Assembly: GCA_009844085.1 (NCBI GenBank)
Contig: VYCF01000018.1
Span: 1-51,517, forward strand
Length of the DNA: 51,517 nucleotides
DNA from: Gammaproteobacteria bacterium
Lineage (GTDB): Bacteria; Pseudomonadota; Gammaproteobacteria; Pseudomonadales; Pseudohongiellaceae
Direction of reading: 5' to 3'
Below are positions 8,322 to 15,848 of the stretch, one piece after another. Within the stretch, counting starts at the first letter, position 1. Every line of letters begins with the position of its first letter. A program made the translations under genes and the position numbers. Below the pieces are notes generated by a model, which ran no database searches, was not told the origin of the DNA, and was given only the letters and a program-made list of their open reading frames with translations.

Positions 8322-9506
8322 ATGGCTCAAGCATATATCGTCGGCGGCGTGCGCACCGCTACCGGACGCAAGAAAGGCCGGCTCAGCCGGGTGCATCCGA
8401 TTGATCTCGGCGCGATGGTCGTCGACGAACTCGTCGAGCGCACGGGAATACCCGCGGAGCGGGTCGACGACCTGATCTTCGGCGTGGTCTCGCAGATCGG
8501 CGCCCAGGCGGGCAATCTCGGCCGCAACGTCACGATGTCCTCGCGTCTGCCGCTCGAAGTGCCCGGCGTCACCATCGACCGGCAATGCGGCTCCTCCTTG
8601 CAGGCCATGCAATTTGCCGCCCAGGCGGTCATTTCGGAATCCCAGGACGTGGTCATCGCCGGCGGCGTCGAGGCCATGAGCACGGTGGAAATCGGTTCCA
8701 ATATCCGTGACGGCCTGGAACACGGTCGCGGCGTGCCCAAGGGCGAAAGACTCGAAGCGCGTTATCCGGGCATCCGGTTTTCCCAGTTCGACGGCGCCGA
8801 ACTGCTCGCGGAAAAATACGGCATCGGCCGCGAACAACTTGACGAATTCGGCCTGCTCAGCCACCAGCGCGCGGCCCGGGCCACGAACGAGGGCCATTTC
8901 GAGCGCGAAGTGCTGCCGGTTCCCATCGTGCTCGAAGACGGCAGCCCGGATATGCACGTGGTCGACGAAGGCATCCGCATGGACGCATCGATCGAAGCCA
9001 TGCGCGGCCTGAATCCCTTGCGCGAGGAAGGCGTCATCACCGCGGGCACGGCGAGCCAGATCAGCGACGGCGCCGCCGCGGTGATGATCGCAAACGAACG
9101 CGCCGTGGCCGAACTCGGCCTGCCGGTGCGGGCTCGGATCCATTCGATGGCAGTGGTCGGTTCGGACCCCGTCGTCATGCTCGAAGGGCCGATTCCGGCA
9201 ACCGAGATGGTGCTGCAAAAAACCGGACTCACCCTCGACGAAATCGACCTGTACGAAGTCAACGAAGCTTTCGGTTCGGTGCCGCTGGCGTGGGCCAAGG
9301 CGCTCGGCGCGGACCCGGAACGACTCAATGTGAATGGCGGCGCCCAGGCGCTTGGCCATCCACTCGGCGCCACGGGCGCCAAATTGATGGTCACCCTGGT
9401 GCATGAACTCGAACGCCGGCAAGGGCGTTATGGCCTGATCGCGATTTGCGAAGGCGGCGGCACGGCCAATGCCATGATCGTCGAGCGGACCGACCGCGCC
9501 GCCTGA
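8322..9506 (+). CDS. Acetyl-CoA C-acyltransferase (thiolase)
   Basis: Cleaves 3-ketoacyl-CoA with CoA in the last step of beta-oxidation, or condenses in reverse. Nucleophile Cys89 lies in DRQCGSSLQAM; His346 in GGAQALGHPLGATG and Cys376 in ICEGGGTANA complete the active site. The 394-residue length is standard. The usual NGGA-I-ALGHP is NGGAQALGHP here, a mild change. A GGAG lies 6 nt before the ATG. It sits between the HSD10-type dehydrogenase and the acyl-CoA dehydrogenase, giving three consecutive beta-oxidation activities on one strand. Confidence 0.93.
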   Translation: MAQAYIVGGVRTATGRKKGRLSRVHPIDLGAMVVDELVERTGIPAERVDDLIFGVVSQIGAQAGNLGRNVTMSSRLPLEVPGVTIDRQCGSSLQAMQFAAQAVISESQDVVIAGGVEAMSTVEIGSNIRDGLEHGRGVPKGERLEARYPGIRFSQFDGAELLAEKYGIGREQLDEFGLLSHQRAARATNEGHFEREVLPVPIVLEDGSPDMHVVDEGIRMDASIEAMRGLNPLREEGVITAGTASQISDGAAAVMIANERAVAELGLPVRARIHSMAVVGSDPVVMLEGPIPATEMVLQKTGLTLDEIDLYEVNEAFGSVPLAWAKALGADPERLNVNGGAQALGHPLGATGAKLMVTLVHELERRQGRYGLIAICEGGGTANAMIVERTDRAA

Positions 9507-9537
9507 CACGGACCCGCCCCGGACCGGACTAGCAACG

Positions 9538-10701
9538 ATGTTGTCGCAACGCCCCGAATCACCCTGGATGGACGAGGAATTGCGCATCATGCGCGAGGCC
9601 ACCAGCCGCTTTCTCGCAAAAGAGTTCGTCCCTAATATGCCCGCCTGGGAAAAACAGGGCCGCATCGATCGCGACGCCTGGCGCAAGGCGGGCGAAGCGG
9701 GCCTGCTATGCGCGTCGATTCCCGCTGCCTGGGGCGGCGGCGGAGGCAACTTCAAGCACGAGGCGGTGCTGCTCGAAGAAGTGACTTTCGCCGGCATCAG
9801 CGGCTGGGGCAACAGCGTCCATTCCGGCATCGTCGCCCATTACATCCATGCCTACGGTTCGGAAGAGCAGAAGCGGCGCTGGTTGCCCAAAATGGCCAGC
9901 GGCGAACTCGTCGCGGCCATCGCCATGACCGAACCCGGCACCGGTTCGGACTTGCAGTCGGTCGCCACTACGGCCATTGCCGACGGCGAGGACTATGTGC
10001 TGAACGGCCAGAAGACCTTCCTCACCAACGGCATGAACGCCGACCTGATCTGCGTTGTCGCCAAGACCGATCCGGGAGAAGCAGCCGGCGGTGTTTCCCT
10101 GATCATGCTCGAGACCGAAGGCGTCGAAGGCGAGGGCGGTTTTTCGCGCGGACGCAATCTGGAGAAACTCGGCCAGAAGGCTGCCGACACTGCCGAAGTG
10201 TTCTTTTCCGACGTGCGCGTGCCCAGGGCGAATCTGCTCGGCGGCGCGGAAGGCAAGGGCTTCGTCCAGTTGATGCAGCAATTGCCGCAGGAGCGCCTGA
10301 TCATCGCCGTCGGCGCCGTCGCCGGAATCGAGAAGACCTTGCAGGTAACTTCGGAATACGTGAAGGAGCGCAAGGCCTTCGGCAAGCGCATCCTCGACTT
10401 CCAGAACACCCAGTTCAAGCTCGCGGAACGCTATACCGAAGCCCGCATCGCGCGAGTCTTCGTCGACGACTGCGTCGAGCGTCTCGTCAAGGGCAAACTC
10501 GATGTCAGCACCGCGGCCATGGCCAAATGGTGGACCACCCAGAAGCAATGCGAGATCGTCGACGAATGTTTGCAGTTCTTCGGCGGCTATGGCTACATGA
10601 TGGAATTCCCCATTGCCAGGATGTACGCCGACAGCCGGGTCCAGAAAATCTATGGCGGCAGCAACGAAATCATGAAAATGCTGATCGCCAGGGAGATTTG
10701 A
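9538..10701 (+). CDS. Acyl-CoA dehydrogenase
   Basis: FAD enzyme introducing the 2,3 double bond in acyl-CoA and passing electrons to ETF. Family blocks are AIAMTEPGTGSDLQS (about residues 121-135), LNGQKTFLTNG, the substrate-helix LPQERLIIAVGAVAG and the C-terminal YGGSNEIMKMLIARE. The position that is catalytic Glu in medium-chain enzymes is Gly here (YGG), while Glu252 in PQERL matches the base used by long-chain and isovaleryl-CoA dehydrogenases. That points to long or branched substrates. 387 aa is normal. It ends 23 nt from the convergent acyl-CoA synthetase. Confidence 0.92.
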   Translation: MLSQRPESPWMDEELRIMREATSRFLAKEFVPNMPAWEKQGRIDRDAWRKAGEAGLLCASIPAAWGGGGGNFKHEAVLLEEVTFAGISGWGNSVHSGIVAHYIHAYGSEEQKRRWLPKMASGELVAAIAMTEPGTGSDLQSVATTAIADGEDYVLNGQKTFLTNGMNADLICVVAKTDPGEAAGGVSLIMLETEGVEGEGGFSRGRNLEKLGQKAADTAEVFFSDVRVPRANLLGGAEGKGFVQLMQQLPQERLIIAVGAVAGIEKTLQVTSEYVKERKAFGKRILDFQNTQFKLAERYTEARIARVFVDDCVERLVKGKLDVSTAAMAKWWTTQKQCEIVDECLQFFGGYGYMMEFPIARMYADSRVQKIYGGSNEIMKMLIAREI

Positions 10702-10724
10702 TGCGGCCCCTTGCGCTCTGCGGT

Positions 10725-12362
10725 TTACGCACGCAGATCGGGTAGTTCGTAGCCTTCGTCGGCGAGGCGGGCGCGGATTATCTTCTTGTCGATCTTGCCC
10801 GTCGTGGTCAGCGGAATGTCGTCGGTGACCATGACTTCATCGGGCAGTTGCCACTTGGCGAATGCCTGGCTGCAATGCTCTATTACCGCCGCCGGATCGA
10901 GTTCCTTGCCTTCGGCCATGATGACCAGCGCCACCGGCCGCTCGTCCCATTTCGGATGCGGCTGGGCCACAACGGCGGCCTGGGCGATATCGGGCATCGC
11001 CACGATATGATTTTCCAGGTCTACCGAGGAAATCCACTCCCCGCCCGACTTGATCAGGTCCTTTGACCGGTCGGCGATCAGCAGATACTGGTCGGGATCG
11101 ATCTTGGCGACATCGCCGGTAACGAGCCAGCCGTCGTGGAACTTTTCGGGTTGCGGATCGTTGTAATACTCGGCGGCGATCCACGGGCCGCGGATGCAAA
11201 GTTCGCCCACGGTCTCGCCGTCATGGGGCAGCGCGTTCCACTCCTCGTCGAAGATTTCCATTTCCAGGCCTGGCATCAGCAGCCCGGCCTTGGCGACATT
11301 CTCGAACTGCTCGTCCTCGCTCAGGTTTCTCTGGGTGTACTTGGACACCTTGCGCGAGAGCGTACCCAGGGGGTTCGTTTCGGTCATGCCCCAGCCCTGG
11401 ACCATCTCGATATTGTAGTTGTCCCAATACCAGCGAATCAGCGAGTGCGGCGGCGCGGAACCGCCGCAGGTCAATCGGGTCACGGTGGAGATGTCGTACT
11501 TGCCGGGGTTGGCTTCCAGCGTCGCCTTCACGCCCTGCCAGATCGTCGGCACGCCGGCGGAAATCGTCACCTCTTCGTCCTGCATCAGGCGCAGAAACGC
11601 GTCGGGAATCATGAATCTGTGCGGCATGACCTGTTTGTTGCCCAGCATGGAAGAACAAAACGGCAGGCCCCAGCCCATGGCGTGGAACATGGGCACGATT
11701 CCCAGCGCGGAGTCCAGCGCCGAGAACCCGATCGAGTCGGTCAGGCATTCGGTCAAGGTATGCAGATAGGTCGAACGATTGGTGTACATCACGCCTTTCG
11801 GCTTGCCCGTGGTGCCCGAGGTGTAGCAAAGACCCATGGGCGCGGTTTCGGGGATGTCCGGCCACTGGAAAGTACTGGCGTGGCCGGCGATGAAATCCTC
11901 GTAGTCGACCTGGTTGCCGAAGGAACTTTCGCCGCCTTCGCCGTGACGGCAGACGACCAGCAACTCGACACAGGGAAGTTTGTCCCAAAGCGGCTCGAGC
12001 AGCGGCAACAGGTCTTCGTCGGCGAAGATCACGCGATCGTTGGCGTGATTGACGATGTATTCGAGATCCACCGGCGACAGGCGGATGTTCAGCGTGTGCA
12101 GCACGGCGCCCATGGAAGGCACGCCCTGGTACAACTCAAGGTGGCGATAGTTGTTCCACATGAAGCTGCCGACCCGGTCGCCGATGCCGATGCCCGCTCC
12201 TTTCAGCGCATGGGCCAACTGGTTGGCCCGGTCCCAGGTCTGTTTGAGCGACTGCCGGTGGCAGCCGTCCGCCTGCATCGTGACGACCTCCACTTCCGGG
12301 TCGAGATGGGCGCCCCGGCCGAGGATGCGGGACATGAGTAACGGGGTGGTTTGCATTGTCAT
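10725..12362 (-). CDS. Fatty acyl-CoA synthetase (AMP-forming, AlkK-like)
   Basis: Activates a carboxylic acid to its CoA thioester through an acyl-adenylate. Visible are the phosphate-binding [25 protein letters not shown], the hinge block [20 protein letters not shown] with [13 protein letters not shown], and the C-terminal catalytic Lys in [12 protein letters not shown]. It resembles medium/long-chain ligases of the AlkK group (~545 aa). The ATG at 12362 is chosen over an upstream TTG (12377) because GAGG lies 9 nt before it; a second ATG follows at 12356. It is divergent from the dehalogenase and convergent with the acyl-CoA dehydrogenase, and probably feeds the neighbouring beta-oxidation enzymes. 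Confidence 0.9.
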   Translation of the reverse strand: MTMQTTPLLMSRILGRGAHLDPEVEVVTMQADGCHRQSLKQTWDRANQLAHALKGAGIGIGDRVGSFMWNNYRHLELYQGVPSMGAVLHTLNIRLSPVDLEYIVNHANDRVIFADEDLLPLLEPLWDKLPCVELLVVCRHGEGGESSFGNQVDYEDFIAGHASTFQWPDIPETAPMGLCYTSGTTGKPKGVMYTNRSTYLHTLTECLTDSIGFSALDSALGIVPMFHAMGWGLPFCSSMLGNKQVMPHRFMIPDAFLRLMQDEEVTISAGVPTIWQGVKATLEANPGKYDISTVTRLTCGGSAPPHSLIRWYWDNYNIEMVQGWGMTETNPLGTLSRKVSKYTQRNLSEDEQFENVAKAGLLMPGLEMEIFDEEWNALPHDGETVGELCIRGPWIAAEYYNDPQPEKFHDGWLVTGDVAKIDPDQYLLIADRSKDLIKSGGEWISSVDLENHIVAMPDIAQAAVVAQPHPKWDERPVALVIMAEGKELDPAAVIEHCSQAFAKWQLPDEVMVTDDIPLTTTGKIDKKIIRARLADEGYELPDLRA

Positions 12363-12460
12363 TTGAATCAACCTCAAGCGTGCCTGGCCAAAACTGCGCA
12401 GGCAGAATATCTGATTAGCAGAAGTCGTTCAATGTGGGCCCGCCCGCTGCGAAAACGCGT

Positions 12461-12489
12461 TTGCAAGGCGGTTCCCGCGCCATTATGCT
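12461..12489 (+). promoter_or_regulatory. Candidate sigma70 promoter for the haloalkane dehalogenase
   Basis: TTGCAA (12461-12466), 17-nt spacer, TATGCT (12484-12489), ending 29 nt before the ATG at 12519. It lies in the 156-nt region shared with the divergent acyl-CoA synthetase. Confidence 0.5.
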
Positions 12490-12518
12490 TGCCGCATTTT
12501 TATCTGTCGGAGAGTGCG

Positions 12519-13403
12519 ATGATCAGCGCCGGAGAACACCCGAAGAAGAAAATCACCGTCAAGGGCAAGACCTTGGCCTATGTCGAAATGGGCGAGGGCG
12601 ACCCCATCGTGTTCCAGCACGGCAATCCGACTTCGTCCTACCTCTGGCGCAACATCATGCCGCATCTTGCGGACCAGGGCCGCTGCATCGCTCTCGACCT
12701 GATCGGCATGGGCGATTCCGACAAGCTCGAGAATTCCGGCCCCGACCGCTATACCTTGCTGGAGCACCGCGAGTATTTCGATGCCGCGCTTGCGCAATTG
12801 GGCGTCGAAAACAACGTCACCTTCGTCATCCACGACTGGGGCTCGGCGCTTGGCTTCGACTGGGCTCGCCGCCATCCGGATCAAGTCAGGGGCATCGCTT
12901 ACATGGAAGCCATCGTCCGGCCGGTGGCAAGCTGGGACAACTGGCCCGAAGCCGCCCGCCGCGTATTCCAGGGTTTTCGCTCCCCCGCGGGCGAAGACAT
13001 GGTGCTGGAGAAAAACGTTTTCGTCGAACGCGTGTTGCCCGGTTCGGTCCTGCGCGAACTCAGCGAGGAGGAAATGGAAGTCTATCGCCGGCCATTCCTG
13101 CAAGCCGGCGAAGACCGCCGCCCGACCCTGACCTGGCCGCGGCAGATCCCCATCGCCGGCGAGCCCGCCGAAGTCGTGCAGTTGGTGCAGGACTACGCCG
13201 ACTGGATGAGCGAATCCGACGTGCCGAAACTATTCATCAACGCCGAACCCGGCGCCATCCTGATCGGCGCCCAGCGCGAGTTCTGCCGTTCCTGGCCCGC
13301 CCAGCGGGAAGTCACCGTCCCCGGCAATCATTTCCTGCAGGAAGACTCCCCCGACGAGATCGGCCAGGCCATATCCGGCTGGCTGCGGGAAATTTCCGCG
13401 TAA
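12519..13403 (+). CDS. Haloalkane dehalogenase, subfamily II (DhaA/LinB-like)
   Basis: Alpha/beta-hydrolase that hydrolyses carbon-halogen bonds to alcohol and halide. From the ATG at 12519 (GGAGAG 4 nt upstream), nucleophile Asp106 and Trp107 lie in [12 protein letters not shown], Asn36 in [10 protein letters not shown], the acid Glu130 in YMEAIVRP and His271 in GNHFLQED. Asp106, Trp107 and Glu130 match DhaA numbering as I recall it, and His271 is off by one. Both halide-stabilising residues of subfamily II (Asn, Trp) are present, which argues against a generic epoxide hydrolase. 294 aa is typical. It has its own promoter-like site and sits beside an acyl-CoA synthetase. The natural substrate is unknown. 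Confidence 0.9.
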   Translation: MISAGEHPKKKITVKGKTLAYVEMGEGDPIVFQHGNPTSSYLWRNIMPHLADQGRCIALDLIGMGDSDKLENSGPDRYTLLEHREYFDAALAQLGVENNVTFVIHDWGSALGFDWARRHPDQVRGIAYMEAIVRPVASWDNWPEAARRVFQGFRSPAGEDMVLEKNVFVERVLPGSVLRELSEEEMEVYRRPFLQAGEDRRPTLTWPRQIPIAGEPAEVVQLVQDYADWMSESDVPKLFINAEPGAILIGAQREFCRSWPAQREVTVPGNHFLQEDSPDEIGQAISGWLREISA

Positions 13404-13444
13404 CGCATTGTCACAATTGGACAAGAACTCGCGCTTGCCGATTA

Positions 13445-13473
13445 TTGAAGCTCTGCGGCGGACTTCGTACAAT
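13445..13473 (+). promoter_or_regulatory. Candidate sigma70 promoter for the redoxin/copper fusion gene
   Basis: TTGAAG (13445-13450), 17-nt spacer, TACAAT (13468-13473), 60 nt before the ATG at 13534. It is the best -10 match of the intergenic regions examined. Confidence 0.5.
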
Positions 13474-13533
13474 CAGACGCTGGACTTCGTGGCGGGTCTC
13501 GTCGCGCACAACAAAATCATAGAGGACTACTCG

Positions 13534-15240
13534 ATGATCAGATCAGGCATGTTTCGATTGCTGCTCCTGCTGGCGCTGCCCCTGGCGGCAGGCGCGGCGG
13601 CGCAGGACCGGGTCGGTGATTTCTCGCTGCTCGACCAGGCGGGATACCACCATGGCATGAATTGGTACGGCGACCACGAACTGATCGCCTTCCTCGTGCA
13701 GGCGAACGACAGCGCGGCGACCGAAACCGCCCTGCCGCGTTTCCTGGAACTGCACGAACGATACGACGGGCAAGGCGTCGAGTTCATGATGATCAACCCC
13801 ATGGCGCGGTTCAATCGCGAAGCCGTACAGGCGAAGCTCGATCAATGGGGCGTCGAAATACCCGTGCTGATGGATGACACGCAGATCGTTTCCGAAGCCA
13901 TGGGCATCGAACGCACCGGCGAAGTGCTGCTATTCGATCCCGGCTCCTTTACCGTCGAGTATCGCGGCACGGCGGAAGGCGCTGCGGCCGCCATCGGCGA
14001 ATTTCTAGCCGGTGACGAGATCAGCGCGCCGCTGATCGCGAGTTCGGGTTCGGTAGTGGAATACCCGGTTCAGGGCGTTCCTTCCTATAGCCAGGACATC
14101 GCGCCGGTGCTGGCCGAGAATTGCGCGAGCTGCCATCGCGCCGGCGGAGTCGCGCCCTTTGCCATGGACAGCCACACCATGGTCCGCGGCTGGTCGCCGA
14201 TGATCCGCGAGGTGCTCATGACCCGCCGCATGCCTCCCGGCCAGATCGACGGGCATATCGGCGAGTTCGTCAATGACCGCCTGATCGACCGTGAAGACAA
14301 GCGCAACATCATCGCGTGGGTGGAAGCCGGCGCGCCGGTGGACGGCGACAGCGATCCGCTGGCCGAACTCACCTGGCCCGAGTCCAAGTGGGCTTTCGGC
14401 GAGCCCGACATGGTGCTCGATATTCCGGCAACCACCGTGCCGGCGACCGGCAATGGCGTCTTCGTCGACGTCTCGGTCGACATCGCCATGGAAGAAGACC
14501 GCTGGCTGCGGGGCAGCCAGATCATCGCGGGTGACCGCACGGTATTGCACCATACCGTCAACCGGCTCGATTTCCCCGAGGAAATCGGCCGCCGCGGCGG
14601 ATTCCTCGCGGCGGACCATCCGGACAAGGCCAACATAACCGCCTACATTCCCGGCGACACGCCCGATCTGGCGCCGCCCAACACGGGAGGCCTGCTGAAA
14701 GCGGGTTCGGTGCTGCATCTGAACATGCATTACACGCCGAACGGCCGCGAGACCGTGGACCGCAGCGAACTCGGCCTTTGGTTCTATCCGGAAGGAGAGG
14801 TGCCCGAAGAAAGAATGAGCGGACGATGCGCCTGTGTTTTCCCCAACACATGGACCACGATTCCTCCACATGATCCGGCCTTCGAGCAGACCGCCAGCAT
14901 CGTAATCGAGCGCGACGCGAAAATTCACAGCTACCTGCCGCACATGCACTTCCGCGGCAAGTACATGCGTTTCTACGCGGATTATCCCGACGGCACCAGC
15001 GAGGAACTGATCAACATCGCCAGGTACAACTACAACTGGCAGTTGAGCTATACCTACGAGGAACCCAAGTTCGTGCCTGCCGGAACGAAGATCACCGCCG
15101 TGGCCGCCTGGGACAACTCGGCCAGGAATCCGGCCAATCCCAATCCCGACCGCGCGGTGGACTGGGGCAACGAAAGCTGGGATGAGATGTTCTTCGGCGC
15201 CGTTAGCTGGAAATTTGAGAATCAGGGCGGAGAAGACTGA
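13534..15240 (+). CDS. Secreted redoxin / haem c / copper type II monooxygenase-like fusion protein
   Basis: Three-part exported protein of 568 aa. A signal peptide (MFRLLLLLALPLAAGAAAQ) is followed by a thioredoxin-fold domain lacking a CxxC pair (about 25-165), a single haem site CASCH at 197-201, and a C-terminal region like the copper type II ascorbate-dependent monooxygenases. That region has His clusters in VLHHTVNRL, LHLNMHYTPNG and HSYLPHMHFRGKY, plausible ligands for two coppers. The start is the ATG at 13534, with AGAGG upstream; the frame is open from 13408 without a leader. It is monocistronic and converges on the DUF3237 gene. A periplasmic redox or oxygenase role is likely; the substrate is unknown. 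Confidence 0.82.
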   Translation: MIRSGMFRLLLLLALPLAAGAAAQDRVGDFSLLDQAGYHHGMNWYGDHELIAFLVQANDSAATETALPRFLELHERYDGQGVEFMMINPMARFNREAVQAKLDQWGVEIPVLMDDTQIVSEAMGIERTGEVLLFDPGSFTVEYRGTAEGAAAAIGEFLAGDEISAPLIASSGSVVEYPVQGVPSYSQDIAPVLAENCASCHRAGGVAPFAMDSHTMVRGWSPMIREVLMTRRMPPGQIDGHIGEFVNDRLIDREDKRNIIAWVEAGAPVDGDSDPLAELTWPESKWAFGEPDMVLDIPATTVPATGNGVFVDVSVDIAMEEDRWLRGSQIIAGDRTVLHHTVNRLDFPEEIGRRGGFLAADHPDKANITAYIPGDTPDLAPPNTGGLLKAGSVLHLNMHYTPNGRETVDRSELGLWFYPEGEVPEERMSGRCACVFPNTWTTIPPHDPAFEQTASIVIERDAKIHSYLPHMHFRGKYMRFYADYPDGTSEELINIARYNYNWQLSYTYEEPKFVPAGTKITAVAAWDNSARNPANPNPDRAVDWGNESWDEMFFGAVSWKFENQGGED

Positions 15241-15245
15241 GCTGC

Positions 15246-15310
15246 GGGCGACGCATGCGTCGCCCCTACAGTCGGTAGTTCTTGTCGTAGGGGCGAGGCA
15301 TGCCTCGCCC
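15246..15310. repeat. Pair of 20-bp palindromes in inverted orientation
   Basis: GGGCGACGCATGCGTCGCCC (15246-15265) is followed by CTACA; GGGCGAGGCATGCCTCGCCC (15291-15310) is preceded by GTAG. The two units are inverted copies differing at one symmetrical base pair. They fill the gap between two convergent genes and could serve as a bidirectional terminator. The GCATGC centre with flanking CCCTAC resembles widespread REP/MITE-like intergenic elements (from memory). Confidence 0.75.
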
Positions 15311-15317
15311 GCGCCAT

Positions 15318-15824
15318 CTACAGAATCCTGAAGATATCGTAGGCGACCTTGCCCTCCACCTGCTTGCTCTTGCCGACGCAGATGATGTGGTTGACCCAGT
15401 CGTATTCTTCGGAAGTCGTACTGAAAAGGGGTGTCACGCGCCAATAGAGCCCATCCTCGCCGTTGTGCACGATGCCCCGATACGTCATGTAGATGTGGGC
15501 GCCGTCGTCGGTTTCGAGCGTGATGCGCACATCGAGTGCGGAATGACCCGAAACCTGGGTGATCCAGTCGGCGCCGCCGGATAAAACGGTCCCGTTCAGC
15601 GCGGGTCCGCTGAAAGTCCCGCCCGTCACCGGCGCGATGCGCGTATGGCCGGTGTCGATCTGCCCGCCCACGTCGAGCAGCAATTCCATCAGGAATTCGG
15701 ATTCGAGTTCGGAAGCCGGGGATTGCGCTCTGGCCAGCGAGGCCGCACCCAGGCCGGCGGCCGCGCCAATGCCCAGCTTGGTGAATGTCCTGCGGTCAAT
15801 TCCGCATTTCTCGCTTTTACTCAT
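15318..15824 (-). CDS. DUF3237 domain protein with twin-arginine signal
   Basis: Exported protein of 168 aa. The leader CGIDRRTFTKLGIGAAAGLG is a twin-arginine type signal, followed by a single DUF3237 domain (TGHTRIAPVTGGTFSGPALNG ... TYRGIVHNGEDGLYWRVTPL). The domain is a small beta-barrel of unknown function, often beside aromatic or xenobiotic catabolism genes. The ATG at 15824 is chosen because AGGAG lies 8 nt upstream, better than the open extension to 15848. It is the last gene of a minus-strand group, 24 nt after the RND exporter. Confidence 0.82.
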   Translation of the reverse strand: MSKSEKCGIDRRTFTKLGIGAAAGLGAASLARAQSPASELESEFLMELLLDVGGQIDTGHTRIAPVTGGTFSGPALNGTVLSGGADWITQVSGHSALDVRITLETDDGAHIYMTYRGIVHNGEDGLYWRVTPLFSTTSEEYDWVNHIICVGKSKQVEGKVAYDIFRIL

Positions 15825-15848
15825 TGAAGGTTCTCCTGTAGTAGGCAA

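Noticed and set aside
7491..9830. A 779-codon open frame on the minus strand
   Set aside because: It runs antisense to the dehydrogenase, thiolase and acyl-CoA dehydrogenase genes, has no domain, and is the usual high-G+C shadow. The same holds for 791-2101 (-), 3357-4349 (-), 9706-10548 (-), 14005-15444 (-), 15963-16994 (+) and 18070-19665 (+).
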